Assembly (NCBI GenBank): GCA_028277845.1
Contig: JANQFL010000002.1
Span: 1-64,000, forward strand
Source of the DNA: Sneathiellales bacterium
GTDB taxonomy: Bacteria; Pseudomonadota; Alphaproteobacteria; JANQFL01
Direction: 5' to 3'
Length of the DNA: 64,000 bases
Shown here: positions 19,612 through 29,042 of the stretch, piece after piece
Layout of the letters: every line of letters starts with the position of its first letter
How positions within the stretch are numbered: the first letter of the stretch is position 1
The notes under the pieces: model-generated
Databases searched by the model: none
Seen by the model: only the letters and a program-made list of their open reading frames with translations
Told to the model about the DNA's origin: nothing
Translations under genes and position numbers: made by a program

Positions 19612-20708
19612 GTGCCAACGGCAAGAAGGTCGTGCTCCCGAAGTTCGCGGAGTCGCCCGGGCAGGCAATCGACGGCCTCCTGACCCTGGAGGAGATGGCG
19701 TATCCGGACACGTCGGCCCTGCAGCCGACGGACGTGCTCGTTGCGGTCAAGAGCACGTCGGTCTCGTTCGTCGACCTGATCATGATGACGGGACAATACC
19801 AGCACATGGCGGAACCGCCCTTCACGCCTGGCCTGGAATATTCCGGCGAGGTGATCTGGGTGGGCAGCGATGTGGTCCGGTTCGAAGTCGGCGACCGGGT
19901 CATGAGCGATTTCATGACCGTCGGACCGCGCAGCAAGGGAGCCTACCGGCACTACGGCGGCTGGGCCAGTTACGCGGTGGCGCCCGAGAACGGCGTTCTG
20001 CCGATCCCCGACGGCTATGATTTCGACGAAGGCTGCGCGCTGCTTGGCAGTTACGAAACGCCCTATTTCGCCCTGGTCAAACGCGCGAATATCCAGCCGG
20101 GCGAAAGCGTGCTGATCACCGGCGCCTCCGGCGCGGCAGGCATGTCAGCGGTGCAGATGGCCAAACTGCTCGGCGCCACCGTCATCGCCACCGGCCGTTC
20201 GGATGAGAAACTGGCCGCGGTCAAGGCTTTCGGCGCCGACCACGTGATCAACACGTCGCCGAGAGACGGGGAAGACGGCGTGCCCCGCTTCCGCGAGGAC
20301 GTGAAAGCCTGCACCAACGGCGAAGGCGTCGACGTGGTCTATGACGCCGTCGGCGGCGATGTGGGTCACGAGGCGCTGCGCTCCCTCGCCTTCGGCGGCC
20401 GCTTCATCATCGTCGGCTGGACCAGCAACGTTGCGGACAGCGGCGGCCGGGCGACGTTCGAGCCCGACAGATTGCCGACCAACATCATGCAGATGAAATG
20501 CCTGCAGGTCATGGGCTCGCCGATGGTCATCTACTCCATGCGCCATCCCGAATACCGGGCGGGTCAGCTAAAGCAAATCCTGACCTGGGCCGAACAGAGC
20601 AAACTGCGGCCGCACATTTCCCACCGGTTCCCGCTGGAACAATTTCGCGACGCGGCCCGGGCCAAGCTGAACGGCAAGATCAGCGGCAGTTGCGTACTGA
20701 GCCTGTAA
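19608..20708 (+). CDS. NADPH:quinone oxidoreductase-like MDR family protein
   Basis: A zinc-independent medium-chain dehydrogenase/reductase of 366 residues. It has the GroES-like N-terminal domain (VGSDVVRFEVGDRVMS), then the nucleotide-binding domain with ITGASGAAGMSAVQMAK near residue 166 and DVVYDAVGGDVG. The structural and catalytic zinc cysteines of alcohol dehydrogenases are absent, as in quinone reductases. The four-base overlap with the preceding gene implies translational coupling. It probably acts in the same pathway as the dioxygenase and dehydrogenase. Confidence 0.82.
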   Translation: MSANGKKVVLPKFAESPGQAIDGLLTLEEMAYPDTSALQPTDVLVAVKSTSVSFVDLIMMTGQYQHMAEPPFTPGLEYSGEVIWVGSDVVRFEVGDRVMSDFMTVGPRSKGAYRHYGGWASYAVAPENGVLPIPDGYDFDEGCALLGSYETPYFALVKRANIQPGESVLITGASGAAGMSAVQMAKLLGATVIATGRSDEKLAAVKAFGADHVINTSPRDGEDGVPRFREDVKACTNGEGVDVVYDAVGGDVGHEALRSLAFGGRFIIVGWTSNVADSGGRATFEPDRLPTNIMQMKCLQVMGSPMVIYSMRHPEYRAGQLKQILTWAEQSKLRPHISHRFPLEQFRDAARAKLNGKISGSCVLSL

Positions 20709-20736
20709 GGTCGGACGCCGCGACGGATGAAGCCGG

Positions 20737-21480
20737 CTACTCCACGTACGCGCGGTTCCAGGTCGGACTGATGACCAGGGTGTTGACGCAGACCCGCGCC
20801 GGCATCCGGGCGAGAAACAGGACGGTATCGCCCAAATCCTGCTCCTGCAGCATGCGCTCGCGGTCCTCCTGCGCGGGCGGCACCGGGCGTTTCTCCAGGA
20901 TCGGCGTATTGACCTCGCCCGGGCACAATGCACAGGCCCGGATGCCGTGCCGTCCCTCCTCCATGTTGAGGCACTCGTTCATGGCGACCATGCCGTGCTT
21001 GGCCGCGCTGTAGGCCGGGCCGGTCAGTTTGGACGGATGCACGCCCGCCCAGGATGAGACGTTAATAATCAGACCGTCCTTTTGCGCCCGCATGGTGGGA
21101 AGCACGGCCTGGCAGCAGTAGAACGCCCCGTTCAGATTGGCTTCCACAACGCTGTCCCATCCATCCAGCGTAACCGCCTCCCAGCTTCGGTTTGGGATGT
21201 TCATGCCGGCGCAATTCACAAGAAGGTCGATGCGGCCGAACCGTTCCATGATCCGCGCGCCCACATCGGCCACCGCGTCCTTGTCGGTGACGTCCAGCGG
21301 TTCGACTTCGGCAGTGCCGCCGTTACCGCGAATGCGCGCCGCCACATCCTCCAACGGCTCCCTGCGGCGCCCGGACAACACGACCGTCATGCCCGCGCCG
21401 GCCAACTTCTCCGCCGCCGATGCGCCGATGCCGGAACCCGCACCGGTCACCCATCCCACTTTGCCCGTCAAGTCCGCCAT
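20737..21480 (-). CDS. SDR family short-chain dehydrogenase/reductase
   Basis: A 247-residue classical SDR. It has the NADP-binding TGAGSGIG near residue 12, NCAG at about 90, catalytic Ser in NVSSWAG and the YSAAK active-site motif near residue 156. It ends 28 bp from the convergent MDR gene, facing the dioxygenase cassette, so the two may work in related catabolism. Substrate cannot be deduced. Upstream lies a 119-bp gap with a short hairpin (21562-21581), then the reductase operon on the same strand. Confidence 0.85.
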   Translation of the reverse strand: MADLTGKVGWVTGAGSGIGASAAEKLAGAGMTVVLSGRRREPLEDVAARIRGNGGTAEVEPLDVTDKDAVADVGARIMERFGRIDLLVNCAGMNIPNRSWEAVTLDGWDSVVEANLNGAFYCCQAVLPTMRAQKDGLIINVSSWAGVHPSKLTGPAYSAAKHGMVAMNECLNMEEGRHGIRACALCPGEVNTPILEKRPVPPAQEDRERMLQEQDLGDTVLFLARMPARVCVNTLVISPTWNRAYVE

Positions 21481-21561
21481 TCCTGTTCCTTTTTAAGTGT
21501 TACCAGCAAGCAAACAGCATTACGCGCTCACAGACAGTTGTCCATGAGCGCGCCGAATGCC

Positions 21562-21581
21562 GAAGACGATACGTCGTCTTC
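21562..21581. repeat. short hairpin between the hcr-like operon and the SDR gene
   Basis: An 8-bp inverted repeat, GAAGACGA (21562-21569) and TCGTCTTC (21574-21581), with a four-base loop. It lies 19 bp beyond the stop of the FAD subunit gene on the minus strand. No T-run follows, so it is at best a weak or Rho-assisted terminator. Confidence 0.35.
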
Positions 21582-21599
21582 CGTGTCACCGTCTAGGAA

Positions 21600-22583
21600 C
21601 TACCCCTGCGCCTCGTACAGCTTCGACACCAGCCGCCGGGCCAGGGCGCCGACGACGCGGCGGCGGTACCAGGGTGCGACGGTGGTGGTCTGCATGGGCT
21701 TGGCCTGGGTGCGCACGGTGTCGCGAATGGCGTCGAGCGCCTCGTCGTCGAGGGGCTTGCCGACGTGGGCGTCCATGCCCTTGACGAAATGGGGATAGGG
21801 ATTGACCGCCGTCAGCGCCACCACCAGGTCGGAGACATCGGCGCCGTCCCGTTGCAGGCGCACGGCAACGCCGGCGAGCGGGAAGTCGATGGACCCGCGC
21901 ACCCGCGACTTGACGTAGGTGGACGGGATGCCCGCCGTCGATGCCGGCAGGTACACGGCCACCAGCAACTCGCCGGGTTGCGTCGCCAGGTGATCGAGGC
22001 CGTCGTTCCTGTAGATGTCCTGCAACGGCACGCGGCGGGTGCCGCCGGGGCCGGCCAGCTCGACCTCGGCCTCGTGCACCAGCAGGGCCGGCGCCACGTC
22101 GCCGCTGAAGGCGGCGAAACAGCGTTTGCCGGACGGCGCCACGTGGCAGACCTCGCCCGCCTTCTTGAGGCAGTAATCGTTGCTGGCGCGCCACCATTCG
22201 CTTTGGTTGTAGTAGAGGCAGCGGGTATCGAGGAACAGGTTGCCGCCCAGGGTGCCGTAATCCCTGTGCGTCGGACCGGCCACCTCACCCGCCGCCTCGG
22301 CGACCGCGGCATAACGCTCACGGACGATCGGGCTCTCGGCGATCTCGCGCAGCACCGTGGCCCCGCCGATGCGCAGGCCGCCGCCGGCGTCCGAGATGCC
22401 GGTCATTTCTTCGACCCCGGTCAGGTCGATCATGGTCTGCGGCGTTTCGATACCGCGCCGCACATTGACCACCAGATCGGTGCCGCCGGCCAGATAACGC
22501 GGCTCGTCGGATTCGGCGAAGAATTTGACCGCTTCGGCCGCCGTCGACGGGCGGTGGGTCTTGAAGTTAGGCAGGTACTCCAT
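21600..22583 (-). CDS. hcrB: 4-hydroxybenzoyl-CoA reductase-type FAD/[4Fe-4S] subunit (beta)
   Basis: FAD-binding subunit of a xanthine-oxidase-family molybdenum hydroxylase, 327 residues. The FAD loop LAGGTDLVVNVRRG lies near residues 31-44. Residues 121-160 carry a cysteine-rich insert with Cys122, Cys138, Cys146 and Cys155. In Thauera HcrB a similar insert holds an extra [4Fe-4S] cluster that reverses electron flow for reductive dehydroxylation. This points to 4-hydroxybenzoyl-CoA reductase rather than an ordinary xanthine or CO dehydrogenase. The ATG at 22583 overlaps the stop of hcrA; the longer open frame upstream is a shadow of hcrA. Substrate remains to be proven. Confidence 0.82.
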   Translation of the reverse strand: MEYLPNFKTHRPSTAAEAVKFFAESDEPRYLAGGTDLVVNVRRGIETPQTMIDLTGVEEMTGISDAGGGLRIGGATVLREIAESPIVRERYAAVAEAAGEVAGPTHRDYGTLGGNLFLDTRCLYYNQSEWWRASNDYCLKKAGEVCHVAPSGKRCFAAFSGDVAPALLVHEAEVELAGPGGTRRVPLQDIYRNDGLDHLATQPGELLVAVYLPASTAGIPSTYVKSRVRGSIDFPLAGVAVRLQRDGADVSDLVVALTAVNPYPHFVKGMDAHVGKPLDDEALDAIRDTVRTQAKPMQTTTVAPWYRRRVVGALARRLVSKLYEAQG

Positions 22584-24919
22584 CACGCCACCTCCGCGGA
22601 ATCTTGCGCCGCGGCCTTCTTGTCGGCGCGGGCCTTGTCTTCCATCAGTTTGAGCAGCACGTCGGGGGTCAGCGGCAAGTCCGCCGCCCGTACGCCGATG
22701 GCGTCGGCCACCGCCGCCGTCAGCGCCGGCAGGAAGCCGGACAGCGAGCCCTCGCCGGCCTCCTTGGCGCCGAACGGGCCGTGGGGGTCCTCGGCCTCGA
22801 CGATCTTCACCTCGATGGGCGGCGATTCGACGATGGTCGGCACCCGGTAATCCAGCATGTTGCCGGTGATGCCGAGACCGTCGTGGTAGCGCGTGCCTTC
22901 GGTCATCGCCTGGCCCATGCCCATCCATACCGAGCCCTGGACCTGGCCCTCGACCGACAGGGGATTGAGCGCCTTGCCGCAATCATGGGCGACCCAGACC
23001 TTGTCGACGCTGATTTCGGCCGTATCGGGATCGACCGTGACCTCGACCACCTGGGCGGCGTAGGAAAACGCCATGGTGCCGCCGATGGCCGCGCCGCGGT
23101 ACTTCTTGCCGCCCTGGGATTCCGGCAACGTCGTGAACGTGCCCTTGACGGTGATGGTGCCGGTGTCGCGCAGCGCCTCCATGACCACCTCGTCGAAGGT
23201 CAGGCCTTCGTCTTGGGTGCCGGCACGGTAGACTTCACCCAGGCATTCCACCTGGTCGGGCGGCACCTCGAGCTTGCGGGCGGCGGCTTCGGTCAGCACA
23301 TTCTTCAGGTTGTTGGCCGCGTCGACCGCGGCGTTGCCGACCATGTAGGTCACCCGCGACGAGTAGGAACCGTTGTCCTTGGGCGTGATCGCGCTGTCGG
23401 ACGAAATGGTGTGCACGCGGCCCATGTCGACGCCCAGCACCTCGGCGACGCACTGGGTCGCCATGGTGGACGAACCCTGGCCGATCTCGGCCGCGCCGGT
23501 GAGCAGCGTCACAGAGCCGTCGAAATCGACCTTGAGGTTGACCGTGGCGTGGGGTTCGCCGGTCCAGTGCTTGGGCTTGGAGGCGCCGCTGACATAGTGG
23601 GAGCAGGCCATGCCGAGGCCCTTGCCCGGCGGCAGCTTGCCCTTGCGGTCCTTCCAGCCGCTGGCCTCTTCGACCCAGTCGAGGCATTCGTCGAGGCCGT
23701 AGCTGTTGACCATCAGATCGTTGAACGTGAACGTCGGTGCCTTGAGCAGATTGGCCCGGCGCACGGCGAAGGGATCGAGCCCCAGCTTGGTCGCCATGCG
23801 GTCCATCAGATCCTCGAAGGCGAAGCGCATATTGACGGTGCCGTGGCCGCGCATGGCACCGGGTGGCGGCATGTTGGTCAGGACCCGGTAGCCGTCGAAC
23901 TTGATCGCCTCGATATCATAGATGCCATAGAGCATGCTGCCGGCGTAAAGGATGGTGACGATGCCGTAGCCGGAGTAACCGCCGCCGCGCTGCACGCACT
24001 CGCTCTGCGCCGCCAGCAGCTTGCCGTCCGCCCGCATGCCGATCTTCATCTTGACCGCGGTCTCGGGCCGGCCGCGGTGGGTGATGAAGGTTTCCTCGCG
24101 GCTGACCACCAGACCGACCCGGCCGCCGGCCGCCCGCGCCAGCATGGCGCAGATCAGCTCGACATTGAGGGTTTCGGTACGGCAGCCGAAGCCGCCGCCC
24201 AGTTGCGGTTTGATCACCCGGATGCGGGATTTCTCCATCTCCAGGGTGCGTTCCAGCATCAAGTGCACGTAGAACGGCACCTGGGTGCTGGGCCAGACCG
24301 TCAGCTTGTCCCGCTGCGTGTCGTATTCGGCGTAGGTGGCGTGGGGTTCGGATTGCACCTGGGCGATTTCGGCGCACTGGTATTCCTCTTCCATCACCAG
24401 GTCGGCCTTGGCGAAACCGTCTTCGACGTCGCCCAGGTCGTAGTGCACGTCCCGTTCGATATTGCCGGGGCGCTCCTCGTGCAGGTCGATGGCGTCCTCG
24501 GCCCGCGCCTCCTCGGCGGTGAAATAGGCCGGCAGTTCCTCGTATTCGAAGGTGATGGCGTCGAGCGCCTTCTGCGCCGTGGCCACGTCGACGGCGGCGA
24601 CGGCGGCAATCGGCTCGCCCCGGTAGCGCACGCGGTATTTGGCCAGGGGATATTCGTTCTGGGCGATGGGCAGGACGCCGAACGTCTGATTGCAGTCCTC
24701 GCCGGTCAGCACGGCCTTGACGCCGGGGATCTCCCGCGCCTTGCTGACATCGACCTTCTTGACCTTGGCGTGGGCCACGGGGCTGCGCAGGATGCGGCCG
24801 ACCAGGCTGTCGGCGACGCAGTAATCGGCGGCGAACATGGCGCGGCCGGTGACCTTCTCCGGCCCGTCGACCAGGGGGGTCGGCACGCCGATGGTTTGCA
24901 CGGGTCCCATGTCGTTCAT
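22583..24919 (-). CDS. hcrA: 4-hydroxybenzoyl-CoA reductase-type molybdopterin subunit (alpha)
   Basis: A 778-residue molybdenum-cofactor-binding catalytic subunit of the xanthine oxidase family. It has the N-terminal Ald_Xan_dh a/b-hammerhead domain (TGRAMFAADYC), then cofactor motifs QLGGGFGCRTE, GAMRGHGTVNMRFA, GAAEIGQGSSTM, and the active-site region FGAKEAGEGSLSG near the C-terminus. It sits between the 2Fe-2S subunit (four-base overlap) and the FAD subunit (one-base overlap). With HcrB's extra cluster it should reductively remove the para-hydroxyl from an aromatic CoA thioester. Aldehyde or purine dehydrogenase activity is less likely but not excluded. Confidence 0.83.
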   Translation of the reverse strand: MNDMGPVQTIGVPTPLVDGPEKVTGRAMFAADYCVADSLVGRILRSPVAHAKVKKVDVSKAREIPGVKAVLTGEDCNQTFGVLPIAQNEYPLAKYRVRYRGEPIAAVAAVDVATAQKALDAITFEYEELPAYFTAEEARAEDAIDLHEERPGNIERDVHYDLGDVEDGFAKADLVMEEEYQCAEIAQVQSEPHATYAEYDTQRDKLTVWPSTQVPFYVHLMLERTLEMEKSRIRVIKPQLGGGFGCRTETLNVELICAMLARAAGGRVGLVVSREETFITHRGRPETAVKMKIGMRADGKLLAAQSECVQRGGGYSGYGIVTILYAGSMLYGIYDIEAIKFDGYRVLTNMPPPGAMRGHGTVNMRFAFEDLMDRMATKLGLDPFAVRRANLLKAPTFTFNDLMVNSYGLDECLDWVEEASGWKDRKGKLPPGKGLGMACSHYVSGASKPKHWTGEPHATVNLKVDFDGSVTLLTGAAEIGQGSSTMATQCVAEVLGVDMGRVHTISSDSAITPKDNGSYSSRVTYMVGNAAVDAANNLKNVLTEAAARKLEVPPDQVECLGEVYRAGTQDEGLTFDEVVMEALRDTGTITVKGTFTTLPESQGGKKYRGAAIGGTMAFSYAAQVVEVTVDPDTAEISVDKVWVAHDCGKALNPLSVEGQVQGSVWMGMGQAMTEGTRYHDGLGITGNMLDYRVPTIVESPPIEVKIVEAEDPHGPFGAKEAGEGSLSGFLPALTAAVADAIGVRAADLPLTPDVLLKLMEDKARADKKAAAQDSAEVA

Positions 24920-25404
24920 TCCGCCGCCTCCTTGGCCGAGGTTTCCGCGACCGCGGCATGCACCGACTCGATGATCTTCACATAGCCGGTGCAGCGGCAG
25001 ATGTTGGCGGCCAGCTCACGCCTGATGTCGTCGTCGTTCGGGTTGGGGGTGTGCCGCAGCAAGGCCTCGGAGGCCATGATCATGCCCGGCGTGCAGAAGC
25101 CGCACTGGGCGCCGAGCTTCTCGTTGAAGGCCCGTTGCAGGGCCGACATGCGGCCGTTCCGTTCGAGCGATTCGACGGTTTCCACCGCTTTCCCGTTGCA
25201 CGACACGGCCAGGGTCAGGCAGGCATGGCGCGCCTTGCCGTCGACAATGACCGTGCAGGCGCCGCATTCACCGCCGTCGCAGCCCACCTTGGTGCCGGTG
25301 GCGCCGACGACTTCACGCAGATAGTCCACCAGCAGCATGTTGTCCGGCACGACATCGTCGCGCGTGCGCCCGTTCACCGTCAGGGACAGCATCGATTTCG
25401 ACAT
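24916..25404 (-). CDS. hcrC: 4-hydroxybenzoyl-CoA reductase-type 2Fe-2S subunit (gamma)
   Basis: Small iron-sulfur subunit of 162 residues with two [2Fe-2S] clusters: a plant-ferredoxin-like site (Cys42, Cys47, Cys50, Cys62 in GCDGGECGAC...C) and an alpha-helical site (Cys101, Cys104, Cys136, Cys138 in CGFC...CRC). Electrons pass between the FAD subunit and the molybdenum site. The start at 25404 follows GTGAGGA and gives the family N-terminus; the open frame from 25581 includes untranslated leader and operator. First gene of the operon. Confidence 0.87.
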   Translation of the reverse strand: MSKSMLSLTVNGRTRDDVVPDNMLLVDYLREVVGATGTKVGCDGGECGACTVIVDGKARHACLTLAVSCNGKAVETVESLERNGRMSALQRAFNEKLGAQCGFCTPGMIMASEALLRHTPNPNDDDIRRELAANICRCTGYVKIIESVHAAVAETSAKEAAE

Positions 25405-25511
25405 GAGAATCCTCACTTGATCGCTCGGAACTGTATGATTTTGGCCGTTTGCCGCAGAGTCCCGCACGGTGTTCCACAGACGGAATTCGGCGTCATTCGG
25501 CATTGGCAAGC

Positions 25512-25552
25512 AGTATAACTTAAATTGTTGGGGTATCCAACAATTTAAGTTA
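25512..25552 (-). promoter_or_regulatory. promoter embedded in a perfect 16-bp inverted-repeat operator (hcr operon)
   Basis: A perfect inverted repeat has arms 25516-25531 (TAACTTAAATTGTTGG) and 25537-25552, with a five-base spacer. On the minus strand it contains TTGGAT (-35, 25540-25535), a 17-bp spacer, and TATACT (-10, 25517-25512), so start of transcription should fall near 25505, about 100 bp before hcrC. A dimeric repressor bound here would block RNA polymerase. The regulator is not next to it. Confidence 0.75.
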
Positions 25553-25658
25553 CGCGCCTTTTTCTTGTCTCGAAGGCCCAATGTCTGCTAACCAGACCCG
25601 CCCGCGCCGTCATCGAAGCTCGGCCCGGTTCCCGTAACCCTTTGATTTATATGGTCTG

Positions 25659-26306
25659 ATGATGAAAGCCGCCATAATCCCGGTGACCCCGTTCGCCCAA
25701 AACTGCAGCCTGATCTGGTGCACCGAAACCAACAAGGGCGCCGTGGTCGACCCGGGCGGCGAGATCGAAAAGATCCTCGAGGCGGCCAAGGGCCAGGGCA
25801 TCGAGATCGAAAAGATCCTCGTCACCCACGGCCATATCGATCATGCCGGCGCCGTGGCGGATATGGCGGAACAGCTCGACGTGCCCATCGAGGGACCGCA
25901 CGCGGAAGACAAGTTCTGGATCGACCAGCTCGGCGAGCAGGGCGAGCGCTTCGGTTTCGAGGGTGCCCGGGTGTTTACCCCCGACCGCTGGCTCGAGGAC
26001 GGTGATACAGTCACGGTCGGCAACGTCACCCTGTCGGTGCATCACTGCCCGGGCCACACGCCGGGCCATGTGGTGTTTTTCAACGCCGACACCAACGTGG
26101 CCATCGTCGGCGACGTGCTGTTCAAGGGTTCCATCGGCCGTACCGACTTCCCGCGCGGCGATCATGCCACGCTGCTCAACTCGATCCGCGAACAGTTGTG
26201 GCCGCTGGGCGACGAGGTGGTGTTCGTGCCGGGGCACGGCCCGCTGTCCACCTTCGGCGAGGAACGCCAGACCAATCCGTTCGTCGGCGACAACGCCGTG
26301 ATGTGA
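25659..26306 (+). CDS. MBL-fold metallo-hydrolase (glyoxalase II-like)
   Basis: A 215-residue metallo-beta-lactamase fold protein. The zinc motif THGHIDHAG lies at residues 56-64, with further ligand regions [24 protein letters not shown] and a C-terminal VPGHGP. The compact form without the HAGH C-terminal helical domain matches the YcbL/GloB2-like group, thioesterases such as type II glyoxalases. It probably shares a transcript with rimO, which begins 16 bases later. Divergent from the hcr operon. Confidence 0.85.
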   Translation: MMKAAIIPVTPFAQNCSLIWCTETNKGAVVDPGGEIEKILEAAKGQGIEIEKILVTHGHIDHAGAVADMAEQLDVPIEGPHAEDKFWIDQLGEQGERFGFEGARVFTPDRWLEDGDTVTVGNVTLSVHHCPGHTPGHVVFFNADTNVAIVGDVLFKGSIGRTDFPRGDHATLLNSIREQLWPLGDEVVFVPGHGPLSTFGEERQTNPFVGDNAVM

Positions 26307-26322
26307 GCGGACGGCCCGATCC

Positions 26323-27645
26323 ATGACAGATCAGCCTACGGGCCGTGTCGGCATCGTCAGCCTGGGATGCCCCAAGGCGCTGGTGGATTCCGAACGTATC
26401 CTGACCCAGTTGCGCACCGAGGGCTACGAGGTGTCGCCGACCTACGACGGCGCGGACGTGGTCATCGTCAACACCTGCGGGTTCATCGACAGCGCCCGGG
26501 CCGAATCCCTCGACGCCATCGGCGAGGCACTGAACGAAAACGGCAAGGTCCTGGTGACCGGCTGCCTGGGCATGGACGAAGGCCTGATCCGCGAACGGTA
26601 CCCCAACGTGCTGTCGGTCACCGGGCCGCAACAGTATCAGGCCGTCATGCGGGCCGTGCATGATGTGGTGCCGCCCAGGCACGACCCCTACACCGATCTG
26701 GTGCCGCCCCAGGGCATCCGGCTCACGCCACGCCACTACGCCTATCTGAAAATCTCGGAGGGCTGCAATCATTCCTGCAGCTTCTGCATCATTCCCAGCC
26801 TGCGCGGGCCGCTGGTCAGCCGGCCGGTGTTCGACGTGCTGGACGAGGCCGAGAAACTGGCGGTCTCGGGCGTCAAGGAACTGCTGGTCATTTCCCAGGA
26901 CACCAGCGCCTACGGCGTCGACGTCAAACATGCCGCCGGCGACTGGCACGGCAAGCCGGTACGCGCCCACATGACCGACTTGGCCCGGGCGCTCGGCGAC
27001 CTGGGCGTCTGGGTGCGGCTGCATTACGTCTACCCCTACCCGCACGTGGACCGGGTCATCCCGCTGATGGCCGAGGGCCGCATCCTGCCCTACCTGGACA
27101 TCCCCTACCAGCACGCCAGCCCGACGGTGTTGAAAGCCATGCGCCGCCCGGCCCACCAGGAGAAGGTGCTGGAGCGCATCCGCGCGTGGCGTGAACAGTG
27201 CCCGGACCTGACGATCCGCTCCACGTTCATCGTCGGCTTCCCCGGCGAGACGGAGGAGGATTTCGAATTCCTGCTCGACTGGCTCGCGGAGGCCCAGTTG
27301 GACCGGGTCGGCTGCTTCCGCTACGAAGCCGTCGCCGGCGCCGCCGCCAATGCACTCGATAATCCGGTTCCGGCCGAAGTCACCGAGGACCGCTGGCACC
27401 GCTTCATGGCGGCGCAGCAGGAGATCAGCCGCGGACGCCTGGCCGCCAAGGTCGGCAGGACCCTCGACGTCATCATCGACGAGGTGGACGAGGAAGGCGC
27501 CATCGCCCGGTCATCGGCGGACGCGCCGGACATCGACGGCTGCGTGTTCCTCAACGGCGAAACCGACGTGGCGCCGGGCGATATCGTCCAGGCCCATATC
27601 GAGCACTCGGACGAATACGACCTGTGGGGCCGGGTCGCGATTTAA
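26323..27645 (+). CDS. rimO: ribosomal protein S12 methylthiotransferase RimO
   Basis: Radical-SAM enzyme that adds a methylthio group to Asp of ribosomal protein S12. The 440-residue protein has the UPF0004 N-terminal domain with its cluster cysteines ([34 protein letters not shown]), the radical-SAM motif CNHSCSFC around residues 148-155, and a C-terminal TRAM-like domain. The S12-specific features favour RimO over MiaB. Its last four bases overlap the convergent hemY stop. Confidence 0.95.
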   Translation: MTDQPTGRVGIVSLGCPKALVDSERILTQLRTEGYEVSPTYDGADVVIVNTCGFIDSARAESLDAIGEALNENGKVLVTGCLGMDEGLIRERYPNVLSVTGPQQYQAVMRAVHDVVPPRHDPYTDLVPPQGIRLTPRHYAYLKISEGCNHSCSFCIIPSLRGPLVSRPVFDVLDEAEKLAVSGVKELLVISQDTSAYGVDVKHAAGDWHGKPVRAHMTDLARALGDLGVWVRLHYVYPYPHVDRVIPLMAEGRILPYLDIPYQHASPTVLKAMRRPAHQEKVLERIRAWREQCPDLTIRSTFIVGFPGETEEDFEFLLDWLAEAQLDRVGCFRYEAVAGAAANALDNPVPAEVTEDRWHRFMAAQQEISRGRLAAKVGRTLDVIIDEVDEEGAIARSSADAPDIDGCVFLNGETDVAPGDIVQAHIEHSDEYDLWGRVAI

Positions 27646-29042
27646 CGGATGGCCGCCGCGCTGAAATCCTGAGACTCCGAGGGACCGGACCGGTCGAGAA
27701 ACGCCCCGACCTCGACCGCCTGTGCATAAGCCCGGGCGACGCAATTGCCGACCGACGGCCCGCCGAAATAATTGCCGGTCAAGTAAAGGCCCGGGACCCG
27801 TTCACACACCGATTCAAGGCACGCAGTACGATCTGGATGGCCCACCGTGGCTTGCGGCAATCCGACGGGCCAGTGCCGCACACGGGTCTGCAGCGGCATG
27901 CCGCGGGCGCCGATCAGCTGACGCAGTTCCTCGCGCGCCAGAGCGATCAGGGCGTCGCCCGACTGGCGGCCCAGTTCGGGTGCACGGGCGCCACCGAAAT
28001 AGACCGACAGGGCGACTTTGCCGCCGGGCGCCCGGTTTGCGAACATGGTCGAGCAGAACAGCGATCCGGTCAGCGCCCGGTCCTCGCCGCTCGGGCTGAG
28101 GAAACCCAGGCCGTCCAGCGGATGATCGATCTGGTCCCGGTCATAGGCCAGAAACACCACGGCGATGGGCGGCGCCGCAATCGACCCAACCGCCGCCGCC
28201 GCGTCGCCGTCCAACGGCTCGAGCATACGTGCGGCCACGTGGGGCTGGGTTGCGATGACGACACTGCGGGCCCGGACCGTGCCGTCCGGCCCGGTGTCGA
28301 CCGCGAACCCGTCCGACAAGCGGCGGATGGCGTGCACGGTCGTGCCGGTGCGGATGCGCGCACCCAGTGCAGCGGTCAACGCTTTCGGCAAAGTGCCGAT
28401 TCCGTCCCGCCAGGAATAGAGGCGGCTGCCGGGCATGCGCCCGCCGCGCATGCGGCCGCGCACGGCGCCCATAGTGACCGACCCGAACCGCCGCTCCAGT
28501 TCCACAAGGCGGGGGAACACAGCGGACACGGACAATTGATCGGCCAGGCCGGCATACAGACCGCCGACCAACGGGTCCATGACCCGGTCGGCGAACTCGC
28601 GGCCGAACCGGCGGGCGCAGTAGGCGGCGACGCTTTCGTCGCCGGAGTGTGACGAGCGGCCGACAAAAGGCTCGGCGAACACACGCAGCCGGCCCTTCAG
28701 GGACAGATAATCCGATGTCAGGAAACCCAGCGGTCCCACCGGAATGCCCGACAGCCCGCCGTCCTTGACCAGGTAACGGCGCCGCACGCCCTCGCCCAAA
28801 TCGCGGCGCAGGCCATCGATGCCGAGCTCCCGGCCAAGCGCCGTCACTTCGGCCGCCATGCCGTTGACCGTGCTGGGACCGTGCTCCATGAGGAAACCGC
28901 CGACCCGGTCGGACTGGGCGTTGCCGCCCGTGCGCGCCTGACGTTCCAACACGATTACCGAACGGCCCATTCGGGCCAGACGGTAGGCGGTCGTCAGGCC
29001 GGAAATGCCGCCACCGATGATTGCCGTGTCGACCGTGGTCAT
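27642..29042 (-). CDS. hemY: oxygen-dependent protoporphyrinogen oxidase (HemY/HemG type)
   Basis: FAD flavoprotein of 466 residues that oxidises protoporphyrinogen (or coproporphyrinogen) to the porphyrin. The dinucleotide-binding [17 protein letters not shown] is at residues 10-26, followed by [20 protein letters not shown], typical of protoporphyrinogen oxidases. The C-terminus has [20 protein letters not shown]. Its start overlaps the radical-SAM stop by four bases (ATGA), so it belongs to the long redox operon, probably to support haem production for the many cytochromes encoded there. Confidence 0.85.
   Translation of the reverse strand: MTTVDTAIIGGGISGLTTAYRLARMGRSVIVLERQARTGGNAQSDRVGGFLMEHGPSTVNGMAAEVTALGRELGIDGLRRDLGEGVRRRYLVKDGGLSGIPVGPLGFLTSDYLSLKGRLRVFAEPFVGRSSHSGDESVAAYCARRFGREFADRVMDPLVGGLYAGLADQLSVSAVFPRLVELERRFGSVTMGAVRGRMRGGRMPGSRLYSWRDGIGTLPKALTAALGARIRTGTTVHAIRRLSDGFAVDTGPDGTVRARSVVIATQPHVAARMLEPLDGDAAAAVGSIAAPPIAVVFLAYDRDQIDHPLDGLGFLSPSGEDRALTGSLFCSTMFANRAPGGKVALSVYFGGARAPELGRQSGDALIALAREELRQLIGARGMPLQTRVRHWPVGLPQATVGHPDRTACLESVCERVPGLYLTGNYFGGPSVGNCVARAYAQAVEVGAFLDRSGPSESQDFSAAAIR

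Noticed and set aside
22604-24985. Plus-strand open frame of 793 codons opposite hcrA
   Set aside because: It is the reverse shadow of a clearly conserved molybdopterin subunit; composition is His/Gly/Val-rich without domains.
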